Below are positions 1-5,632 of a stretch of 11,753 bases of DNA, piece after piece (position 1 is the first letter of the stretch; the number at the start of each line of letters is the position of its first letter). The stretch spans positions 1 through 11,753 of the forward strand of contig URKE01000054.1 in NCBI GenBank assembly GCA_900548285.1, read 5' to 3'. This DNA comes from an uncultured Eubacteriales bacterium. GTDB lineage: Bacteria > Bacillota > Clostridia > Christensenellales > Borkfalkiaceae. The translations under genes were made by a program, and so were the position numbers. Below the pieces are notes generated by a model. It worked only from the letters and a program-made list of their open reading frames with translations, was not told the DNA's origin and did no database searches.

Positions 1-616
1 TCGCGCCGACCATTGCTTCGTCGTCGATTTCCTTAGCGCCCGCTTCAACCATCATTATCGCGTCCTTCGTTCCCGAAAGATTAAGAGCAAGCGTACTCTT
101 CTCTTTCTGAGCGACGGTGGGGTTGATAACGTATTCGCCGTCGACGATGCCGACGACTACAGAACCGGTAGGTCCTGCCCACGGAATATCGGAGATGCTG
201 AGCGCGATGGAACTGCCGAGCATTGCAAGCGGCTCGGGAGCGATATCGGGATCAACGGAAAGAGCCGTGGCAACGACGGTTACGTCATTGAAAAGCCCCT
301 TGGGGAAAAGAGGTCTGATAGGTCTGTCGATAAGTCTTGAAACAAGAATAGCCTTATCGCTCGCTCTGCCCTCTCTCTTTTTGAAACCGCCGGGGATTTT
401 ACCGACGGAATACATTTTCTCTTCATAGTCGACGGAAAGAGGGAAGAAATCCATTCCCGCTCTCGGTTCGGCAGCCATGGTAACGTTAACCATAACCATG
501 GTTTCGCCACATTTGACGATACACGATCCGTTAGCCTGCTGAGCGTATTTGCCCACGTCTACCGTAACTTCGCGTCCGCCGACCAAAGTTTTGAATTCTT
601 TGTGGTTTTCTAACAT
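1..616 (-). CDS. pnp: Polyribonucleotide nucleotidyltransferase (PNPase), N-terminal part, cut by the window edge
   Basis: PNPase is a phosphorolytic 3'-5' exoribonuclease that degrades mRNA in the cytoplasm, releasing nucleoside diphosphates. The 205 codons visible cover most of the first RNase PH-like domain, out of a protein that is usually about 700 residues. Recognisable family segments are the GGREV near residue 13, the CGETMVMV at 36-43, the FFPLSVDYEEKMYSVGKIPGGF block at about 57-78 (written here as one conserved stretch with key G77 and F78), REGR at 81-84 and RPIRPLFPKG at 98-107. The start at 616 follows an AGGAGA-type ribosome binding site at about 621-627. The gene is downstream of rpsO on the same strand, the common bacterial rpsO-pnp order, but separated from it by a terminator and 352 nt of non-coding DNA. 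The rest of the protein (second PH domain, KH and S1 domains) lies outside the window. Identification is secure. Confidence 0.97.
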   Translation of the reverse strand, partial: MLENHKEFKTLVGGREVTVDVGKYAQQANGSCIVKCGETMVMVNVTMAAEPRAGMDFFPLSVDYEEKMYSVGKIPGGFKKREGRASDKAILVSRLIDRPIRPLFPKGLFNDVTVVATALSVDPDIAPEPLAMLGSSIALSISDIPWAGPTGSVVVGIVDGEYVINPTVAQKEKSTLALNLSGTKDAIMMVEAGAKEIDDEAMVGA

Positions 617-643
617 TTTGTTCTCCTTTTTCTCTGATTTACA

Positions 644-675
644 GCCGAAGCGCACCTTCTTTTTTTCGCTTCGCC
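644..675 (-). promoter_or_regulatory. Hairpin in the pnp 5' leader
   Basis: The seven-base arm CGAAGCG at 646-652 is perfectly complementary to CGCTTCG at 667-673, leaving a 14-nt loop. A further G-C pair (644/675) is possible beyond one mismatch. The hairpin ends about 17 nt before the pnp ribosome binding site, so it would sit in the mRNA leader. E. coli pnp is autoregulated through a leader stem-loop, but any such role here is inference; the pairing itself is seen directly. Confidence 0.4.
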
Positions 676-701
676 TCAGAAACGTTCTCCCCCGCCCGCA
701 T

Positions 702-764
702 GCTTTAAAGGCTATAAACGCCATAAACGCTTTAAACGCTATAAACGATTTAAACGCTTTGAAG
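702..764. repeat. Seven tandem 9-bp units, consensus GCTWTAAAC
   Basis: Seven contiguous 9-bp units fill 63 bp without any gap. Starting points are 702, 711, 720, 729, 738, 747 and 756. Units differ from the consensus at one to three positions; the second and fifth are identical (GCTATAAAC), and the first and last end in AAG rather than AAC. Because 9 is a multiple of three, the plus-strand frame reads as a degenerate A-(I/L)-N tripeptide series, but that frame has no ribosome binding site and is probably not translated. The array lies between rpsO and pnp, about 85 nt upstream of the pnp start. The spacing is too short and there are no spacers, so it is not a CRISPR array. Confidence 0.85.
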
Positions 765-795
765 CGACGGCTGTGAAAAACGAATTTTTCTTTTT

Positions 796-923
796 AAAAT
801 CAGCGCCGAAATCGGCGCACAAAAATCAGCGCGCCGGACAAGGATAAACCTTGCCCGACATCGAAAGAAAAAACCGCGGAACTTTTCCGTTCGTTTCGCC
901 GGGTTATCCCGACGGACGGTTTT
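796..923 (-). promoter_or_regulatory. Structured non-coding segment between rpsO and pnp
   Basis: Several inverted repeats cluster in this stretch. In transcript order: AAAACCG (917-923) can pair with CGGTTTT (870-876), enclosing two small hairpins, 898-903 with 908-913 (loop ATAA) and 877-881 with 885-889 (loop of three). Next is an eight-base stem with one mismatch (836-843 with 849-856, loop ATAAA), then GCGCCG at 803-808 with CGGCGC at 813-818. The 11-mer AAAATCAGCGC occurs twice, at 796-806 and 822-832. A run of six T on the transcript strand (868-873) follows the first group, so a second weak terminator is possible. I found no coding potential and no convincing promoter. Together with 702-764 and 644-675 this accounts for most of the 617-968 gap; the remainder shows nothing distinctive. 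Confidence 0.4.
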
Positions 924-968
924 GCCGCGACTTTTCTTTCGCGCAGATGACCGAGATGAGTATTTAGC

Positions 969-994
969 AAAAAAGGGAGTATGATATACTCCCT
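969..994 (-). terminator. Intrinsic terminator of rpsO
   Basis: The transcript strand carries GGGAGTAT, a three-base loop and ATACTCCC, an eight-base perfect stem extendable by an A-T pair, followed immediately by a T tract (complement of 969-974). It begins only 5 nt after the rpsO stop codon. This is a textbook Rho-independent terminator. It implies that pnp is transcribed by readthrough or from a promoter within 617-968 that I could not identify. Confidence 0.92.
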
Positions 995-999
995 GAATT

Positions 1000-1263
1000 T
1001 TACTTTCTGAGTCCGAGTTTAGCGATGATCTCTCTGTACTTTTCGATATCGACAGATTTAAGATAATCGAGCATACCCTTTCTGCGACCAACCATTTTCA
1101 AAAGTCCGCGACGAGAATGTTTGTCGTTGTTGTTGAGTTTAAGGTGTTCGTTGAGGTGGTTGATTCTCTCGGTTAAAAGAGCGATCTGAACTTCAGCGGA
1201 ACCGGTGTCTCCGTCGTGTCTTTTGTAAGTGTTGATGATTTCTGATTTTCTTTCTTTTTCCAT
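1000..1263 (-). CDS. rpsO: 30S ribosomal protein S15
   Basis: S15 is a primary 16S rRNA-binding protein of the small subunit platform, contacting the helix 20-22 three-way junction. The predicted protein has 87 residues, close to the usual 89. Family signatures are DTGSAEVQIALLTERI at about 19-34, and DKHSRRGLLKMVGRRKGMLDYL at 47-68, containing the H49/S50/R51/R52 RNA-binding cluster. The start at 1263 is chosen because it gives the family N-terminus (MEKERK) and sits 9 nt after a strong AGGAGG (1273-1278). The open frame continues upstream to 1380, but those residues do not resemble S15. The gene has its own promoter (1352-1380), a foldable leader and a terminator directly behind it, so it can be expressed as a single gene ahead of pnp. 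Confidence 0.98.
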   Translation of the reverse strand: MEKERKSEIINTYKRHDGDTGSAEVQIALLTERINHLNEHLKLNNNDKHSRRGLLKMVGRRKGMLDYLKSVDIEKYREIIAKLGLRK

Positions 1264-1270
1264 GTTATTT

Positions 1271-1345
1271 ATCCTCCTGAATGGAAATTTCGCTTCAGAG
1301 CGAAGCGCGGCGTCGAGTATTCGCCGTACTGCGCAACGAGCATCT
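1271..1345 (-). promoter_or_regulatory. rpsO mRNA leader with two abutting hairpins and an alternative pairing at the ribosome binding site
   Basis: From the predicted transcript start (about 1345) the leader folds into two hairpins: CGGCG/CGCCG (1322-1326 with 1308-1312, 9-nt loop) and CGCTTC/GAAGCG (1302-1307 with 1291-1296, 5-nt loop). They abut with no unpaired base between 1307 and 1308, which would favour coaxial stacking. CTGAA (1294-1298) can instead pair with TTCAG (1277-1281), which overlaps the first bases of AGGAGG and is incompatible with the second hairpin. S15 is known to repress its own translation through leader structures in several bacteria. Assignment of this leader to that mechanism is inference; the complementarity is seen directly. 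Confidence 0.45.
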
Positions 1346-1351
1346 GCAAGT

Positions 1352-1380
1352 ATATTACCATATATAATAAAAAAAAGCAA
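1352..1380 (-). promoter_or_regulatory. rpsO promoter (housekeeping sigma, extended -10)
   Basis: On the minus strand, TTGCTT (1375-1380) is separated by exactly 17 nt from TAATAT (1352-1357). The -10 is preceded by TGG, giving an extended TGn element, and the spacer is very A/T rich. Transcription should start near A1345, about 80 nt before the rpsO start codon. Confidence 0.8.
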
Positions 1381-1398
1381 TCGTTTTAACGCGGTTGC
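1369..1398 (-). terminator. Weak terminator candidate behind hemZ, overlapping the rpsO promoter
   Basis: On the transcript strand GCAA (1395-1398) pairs with TTGC (1377-1380), with an inner CGT/ACG pairing, and is followed by eight T (complement of 1369-1376). The stem is short and interrupted, so termination efficiency is doubtful. The T tract and the 3' arm are the same bases as the rpsO -35 and spacer. Confidence 0.4.
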
Positions 1399-1427
1399 CT
1401 GATTTTATTATGATATTATTTTATTGC

Positions 1428-2831
1428 TTAAGGCTTGCTCGGCCGCGGAATCGAAGTTCGGAATAGGCGGTCGCAACCGTCGAAAAACGCCGTTTTGTCG
1501 GCAATGATTCTGTCGATTTTTTCGACGTAAGTTTTTATATCTTTCGGCGCGCCGTATCTCTCTATTCTGTCCTCGTCGGCGTAAAGTCTTTTGGAAACGG
1601 CGTTCGCACCGCATGCGGGGTTAGAAGCGATCTCCTCCATAACGTCGATATTATAAACGCACGCCTTGCCGGGCTTTGCGTAGCCGGTATTCTCCAAATT
1701 GCCCGCCATATACTTCTGACGATACATATAATAAGGCGAAAAACCGTTGTTAATCAACTTATAGGCCGAGTAATCGATCATATTCTTTATTTCACCCGGG
1801 GCGAGCCTTTCGACTTTTTCTTTCAGAACGCTCCCTTTTTTGAGCGATAAAGTATGCACCGTGACGTTCTCGGGAGAAAGTTCTGCGGCAGCGTCTACGC
1901 TGTATTTAAAATCGTTCAGCGACTCGCCGGGAAGCCCCGCGATCAGGTCCATATTTATATCGAAACCGTATTTTTTCGCCAAGGCGTACTTATCGAAAAT
2001 ATCTTTTGCGGTATGCTTTCTGCCGATTTCTACGAGCGTTTTATCGTTGAACGTCTGCGGATTCACGCATATTCTCGTAACGCCGTATGCTTTGAGCAGA
2101 GCGAGCGTTTCGTCGTTAATGCAATCGGGTCTGCCCGCCTCGACGGTATACTCCGTACCGGGCTTGCCGATGGTTTTCAGAATTTTTTCAAGACTGTCGG
2201 TCGGGAGCGAAACGGGCGTGCCGCCGCCGATATAAAACGAACGGTATTTTGCAAAAAACGGTTTCGTCGCCTCGATTTCGCGGCAGAGCGCGTCGACGTA
2301 CTGCGGAACTTGTTTTTCTTTGCCTATTTCGTTGGAAACGAAGGAGCAATACGCGCAGCGCGACGGACAAAAGGGTATGCCGACAAAAAAATCCGCGTTG
2401 CCGTTTTCCTTTGAATATATCCCTTTCTGCGCCTCGATTATCCGCCCGACCATATCGAGTTTTTCGGGCGAAACCCGCATTTCTTCGCTCATTACTTCCC
2501 GCCAGTTTTTCCCTTCGGAATAAGCGAATTTTACCGGTCTTATTCCCGTGAGCGCGCCCCACTCGGACTTTTCGCCCGTAAAATCCGTGAGCGCGAGAAA
2601 CAAAGCGAGTTTTGCGTAACGCCTTAAATAACGCTTATGTTCGAGTTCGCCGTTATATTCGTGGCGGTCGGCATAGCCGTAAGCCTTACCGTTCACGGTT
2701 ATTTCGTTAAGAAAAAAACCGTTTTCTTCTCTCGACGAATGAGTAATTATCGTTTTGTCGGTCACCGAAGAAAAGAATTTACTCTCTTCGATCAGTTCGG
2801 CTTCAAGCCACGGAACGTTAGTAGTTATCAT
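1428..2831 (-). CDS. hemZ: HemZ-family radical SAM protein (annotated as coproporphyrinogen III dehydrogenase)
   Basis: Predicted cytoplasmic radical SAM enzyme of 467 residues, slightly shorter than Bacillus HemZ. The 4Fe-4S motif is C155-x3-C159-x2-C162 in the context PFCPSRCAYC. The SAM-binding GGGTP follows at 202-206. NPQT (257-260), LIAGLPGES (296-304) and the tail segment YYMYRQKYMAGNLENTGYA (about 367-385) are typical of HemZ rather than HemN or HemW. The N-terminal 140 residues form the extra domain that precedes the radical SAM core in this family. The family is linked to oxygen-independent oxidation of coproporphyrinogen III in haem synthesis, but no other haem gene is present here and function in Clostridia is uncertain. 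The start overlaps the upstream hydrolase by 14 nt and has no clear ribosome binding site, suggesting translational coupling. The last 15 or so residues (RTSIPRPSKP end) look unconserved. Confidence 0.88.
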   Translation of the reverse strand: MITTNVPWLEAELIEESKFFSSVTDKTIITHSSREENGFFLNEITVNGKAYGYADRHEYNGELEHKRYLRRYAKLALFLALTDFTGEKSEWGALTGIRPVKFAYSEGKNWREVMSEEMRVSPEKLDMVGRIIEAQKGIYSKENGNADFFVGIPFCPSRCAYCSFVSNEIGKEKQVPQYVDALCREIEATKPFFAKYRSFYIGGGTPVSLPTDSLEKILKTIGKPGTEYTVEAGRPDCINDETLALLKAYGVTRICVNPQTFNDKTLVEIGRKHTAKDIFDKYALAKKYGFDINMDLIAGLPGESLNDFKYSVDAAAELSPENVTVHTLSLKKGSVLKEKVERLAPGEIKNMIDYSAYKLINNGFSPYYMYRQKYMAGNLENTGYAKPGKACVYNIDVMEEIASNPACGANAVSKRLYADEDRIERYGAPKDIKTYVEKIDRIIADKTAFFDGCDRLFRTSIPRPSKP

Positions 2832-3441
2832 CGTTTATGTAATTATATTTCCTTTCGTAATCGAGATGAGTGTTTTCGCCGTGACCGGGAAAAATCTCGT
2901 AATCGCCGTCGAGTTTGAAGAGTTTGTTTGTTATCGAATCTTTTATTTCGGCAAAACTCCCGCCCGGAAAAGACGTGTTTCCGTAAGAACCGTAAAAAAG
3001 AGTATCTCCCGTGAAAAGTTTTCCGTCGATCAGAAAACAACTCGATCCTTTCGTATGTCCGGGCGTGGAAATGACTTTGATTTTTATTCCGCCGATTTCC
3101 GTTTCTCCCTCGTTCAGAACCTCGTCCGCATGGTAAAACGGCGCATTTACACCGAATTTTTTGGCGAGGTTGTCGTCGGAGTAAAGCATTTTTTCGTCCC
3201 CCACCGGAACGTACACCTTCACGCCTCTCTCTTTTGCAAGATATCCGCTCATCGCGTGGTCGAAATGTCCGTGAGTTAAAATCGCTCCGCTAACGGTCAG
3301 CCCGAGGTCGCCGCAGGACTTCATTAAACGTGAAAAGTCCGCGCCGAAGTCGATTAACAGGCATTTTTTTGTTTCTGTATCGATTACGGTATACGAGTTG
3401 GCGTCGATAGGATCGACGGGTTTTTTTATAATTTTTATCAT
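2818..3441 (-). CDS. MBL-fold metallo-hydrolase (glyoxalase II-like)
   Basis: Predicted 207-residue soluble metallo-beta-lactamase-fold hydrolase. Metal ligands are visible: H57-x-H59-x-D61-H62 in THGHFDH, H129 in TPGHTKGS, D146 in FTGDTLF and H187 in FPGHGENT. The family hydrolyses thioesters such as S-D-lactoylglutathione or related substrates, but this short YcbL/GloB-like group is broad and the real substrate cannot be told from sequence. The start at 3441 gives the usual N-terminus of the family (MIKIIKKPVDPIDANSY) and makes an ATGA overlap of 4 nt with the relA stop. The open frame continues upstream to 3741, but that part only shadows relA. The gene is the third of the recJ-relA-MBL-hemZ run; the relA-MBL-hemZ neighbourhood is common in Clostridia. 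Confidence 0.9.
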   Translation of the reverse strand: MIKIIKKPVDPIDANSYTVIDTETKKCLLIDFGADFSRLMKSCGDLGLTVSGAILTHGHFDHAMSGYLAKERGVKVYVPVGDEKMLYSDDNLAKKFGVNAPFYHADEVLNEGETEIGGIKIKVISTPGHTKGSSCFLIDGKLFTGDTLFYGSYGNTSFPGGSFAEIKDSITNKLFKLDGDYEIFPGHGENTHLDYERKYNYINDDNY

Positions 3442-5573
3442 ATTCTGAATATTTCCGTTATGCAACTGTTCTGCTCGACTTTGTTGATAAGCAAATCGAG
3501 ATCGCCTTTCTTGCCGAGTTTTATCGTGAACTCGACGATAGACTGGTGATTCTTGGCATCTATTCTTCCGTTGACGGAAACTATCAGAAGTCCGAGTTCG
3601 GTGCAAGCGTTTGAAACGCAAACGAGAATAGGCGCGTCCTCGCCCCCGACAACCCTTACGGAAACGCTGTAAGAACCCTGATCGCCTACCCATTCCGCCT
3701 CCAAAAGCCTGCCCGGATCCTCGTTTTTCATATTCGGACAATCGCGCCTGTGAACGGTTACGCCTCTGCCGCGCGAAACGAATCCGACGATATCGTCGCC
3801 GGGAACGGGGTTACAGCAACCCGCAAACCGAACCAGAAGCCCGCTCATTCCCTTGATTTTTACGCCGCCGACGTTTTCGGAACTGCGTTTAATCTTACTG
3901 TCCGCGATTTTATCGGGAATCGGAGTTTCCTTTTTGTGGAAATCGATGAGTTTTAAAAGAACGCTGTTTACCGTTATCGCGGCGCAACCGACCGCGGCGT
4001 ACATTTCCTCGGGGGTGGAAACGGAAAGTTTCTGGCTTAGTCTTTCAAAACTGATCGGGTTAAGCAAATCGCCGAAATTATAACCGCGGTTTCTCGCCTC
4101 GTTTTCGAGCATCGTTTTGCCCACTCTTTCGTTATCGACCTGCATCGCCTTTTTATAGAAGGCTTTGATTTTCGCTTTCGCGCCCGAAGATTTGGCTATC
4201 CTGAGCCAGTCCCACGACGGACCTTTGGAGAGTTTCGACGTGATTATCTCAACGACGTCGCCCACCTGAAGCGTGGTGTTTAAGGGTACCATTTTTCCGT
4301 TCACCTTCGCCCCGACGCACTTATTTCCCACTTCCGTGTGGATTTTATAAGCGTAATCGATAGGCGTGGCGTCCTTGACAAGGCTTATAACCTCGCCCTT
4401 CGGAGTGAACACGAGAACTTCGTTGTTGTAAAGGTCGCCCTTGATACTCTCGAGAAATTCGGTGGAGTTGTTCAAACCTCCCTGCCACTCCATAACTTCT
4501 CTTATCCAACTCAGACGCTTATCGAACGCGTCCGTGTTTTCTTTGTTTTCCTTATACTTCCAGTGCGCGGCGATACCGAATTCCGCCGTACGGTTCATCT
4601 CTTTTGTTCGGATCTGAATCTCGAAAATTTTGCCTATATTCGTCACTACCGTAGTATGCAAACTCTGGTACATATTCTCTTTCGGCGTAGCGATATAGTC
4701 CTTTATTCTGCCCGGAATCGGCTTCCACTCCTGATGAATTTTTCCGAAAAGTTCGTAACACTGATCGACCGTATCGACGATAATTCTCACTGCCGTGAGA
4801 TCGTAAATCTGATCGAGAGTTTTGTTCTGGCGTTTCATCTTTTTGTAGATGCTGTAAAAGTGCTTCGTTCTGCCGAACACTTCGCCCTCGATATTCGATT
4901 CTTTCAGTATTTTTTTTATCTCGTTTACGACAAAATTGACGAATTCTTTCCTTTCGCTTATCTGACTGTTGATATTGACCGTGAGATATTCGTAAGCCTC
5001 GGGATCGAGATATTTAAGGCAGAGATCTTCGAGTTCGCATTTGATTTGAGAAATACCGAGTCTGCCGGCGATGGGCGCGTAAATATCCAGCGTTTCGCGA
5101 GCCATTCTCAGTTGACGTTCCTTGGAAAGAAAGTTGAGCGAACGCATATTATGCAGTCTGTCCGCGAGTTTTATAATGATGACTCTGATATCCTTAGCCA
5201 TCGACACGAAAATCTTTTTGAAGTTTTCCGCCTGTTCTTCCTCTTGAGATTTAAACTCGATTTTATCGAGTTTCGTAACGCCCTCGACGAGTTCGAGAAT
5301 CTCTTCGCCGAACTCTTCCTTTATGTCGCCCTCCGAAACGGGAGTATCTTCGATTACGTCATGCAAAAAAGCCGCGGCAACGGTATAATAATCCATTCCG
5401 AGGTCGACAAGGATCTGCGCGACAGCCACGGGATGAGTGAAATACTCCTCGCCGGACGCGCGCTTTTGTCCTTCGTGGGCTTTCTGCGCGAACAGAAACG
5501 CTTTTTTCAGAACTTCGCGTTCGCTTGCGGAATAGCCGCCTTTTTCGATGCTTTCAATAATTTCTTCGTACAT
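3438..5573 (-). CDS. relA: Bifunctional (p)ppGpp synthetase/hydrolase, long Rel type
   Basis: Cytoplasmic stringent-response enzyme that makes (p)ppGpp from GTP or GDP and ATP, and also hydrolyses it. At 711 residues it is near full length for the family. Domains in order: HD hydrolase about 25-190, with H47, H71-D72, E75-D76 and N142 present; synthetase about 220-345, with GRTKHFYSIYKKM at 234-246, YQSLHTTV at 302-309 and EIQIRT at 318-323; TGS about 385-446; a helical linker; a zinc-finger-like segment with C586, C587, H608 and C612; and an ACT domain from about 635. The RIKD at 289-292 is the basic motif of bifunctional Rel, rather than the acidic EXDD of synthetase-only RelA. The intact HD residues also argue for both activities. 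There is no clear ribosome binding site before the ATG; recJ ends 49 nt upstream. Naming as relA follows Bacillus usage. Confidence 0.97.
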   Translation of the reverse strand: MYEEIIESIEKGGYSASEREVLKKAFLFAQKAHEGQKRASGEEYFTHPVAVAQILVDLGMDYYTVAAAFLHDVIEDTPVSEGDIKEEFGEEILELVEGVTKLDKIEFKSQEEEQAENFKKIFVSMAKDIRVIIIKLADRLHNMRSLNFLSKERQLRMARETLDIYAPIAGRLGISQIKCELEDLCLKYLDPEAYEYLTVNINSQISERKEFVNFVVNEIKKILKESNIEGEVFGRTKHFYSIYKKMKRQNKTLDQIYDLTAVRIIVDTVDQCYELFGKIHQEWKPIPGRIKDYIATPKENMYQSLHTTVVTNIGKIFEIQIRTKEMNRTAEFGIAAHWKYKENKENTDAFDKRLSWIREVMEWQGGLNNSTEFLESIKGDLYNNEVLVFTPKGEVISLVKDATPIDYAYKIHTEVGNKCVGAKVNGKMVPLNTTLQVGDVVEIITSKLSKGPSWDWLRIAKSSGAKAKIKAFYKKAMQVDNERVGKTMLENEARNRGYNFGDLLNPISFERLSQKLSVSTPEEMYAAVGCAAITVNSVLLKLIDFHKKETPIPDKIADSKIKRSSENVGGVKIKGMSGLLVRFAGCCNPVPGDDIVGFVSRGRGVTVHRRDCPNMKNEDPGRLLEAEWVGDQGSYSVSVRVVGGEDAPILVCVSNACTELGLLIVSVNGRIDAKNHQSIVEFTIKLGKKGDLDLLINKVEQNSCITEIFRI

Positions 5574-5603
5574 AATTTTCGGGTTTTATCGCCGATTTTC
5601 TTA

Positions 5604-5632
5604 GCCGCGGGCAAATGCAGCCTTACCGCGGC
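5604..5632 (-). promoter_or_regulatory. GC-rich hairpin spanning the recJ stop codon and the recJ-relA gap
   Basis: GCCGCGG (minus strand, 5626-5632) pairs perfectly with CCGCGGC (5604-5610), a seven-base stem with an inner GGC/GCC option. The recJ stop codon (5623-5625) lies in the loop. No T tract follows, so this is not an ordinary intrinsic terminator. It could affect mRNA processing or stability between recJ and relA; that role is inference. Confidence 0.35.

Noticed and set aside
702..764. CRISPR array
   Set aside because: Units are 9 bp, contiguous and without spacers.
549..776. Plus-strand frame with an A-(I/L)-N tripeptide series
   Set aside because: The series is the product of the 9-bp array being a multiple of three. 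The first part overlaps pnp antisense and there is no ribosome binding site.
765..830. Promoter for pnp, for example TTGTGC with TTTTAA 17 nt later
   Set aside because: The -10 is poor and the elements fall on the GCGCCG hairpin; A/T-rich alternatives in the repeat array are equally weak.
829..864. 11-codon minus-strand frame starting MSGKVYPC in the pnp leader
   Set aside because: No ribosome binding site, very short, and it lies within hairpin-forming sequence.
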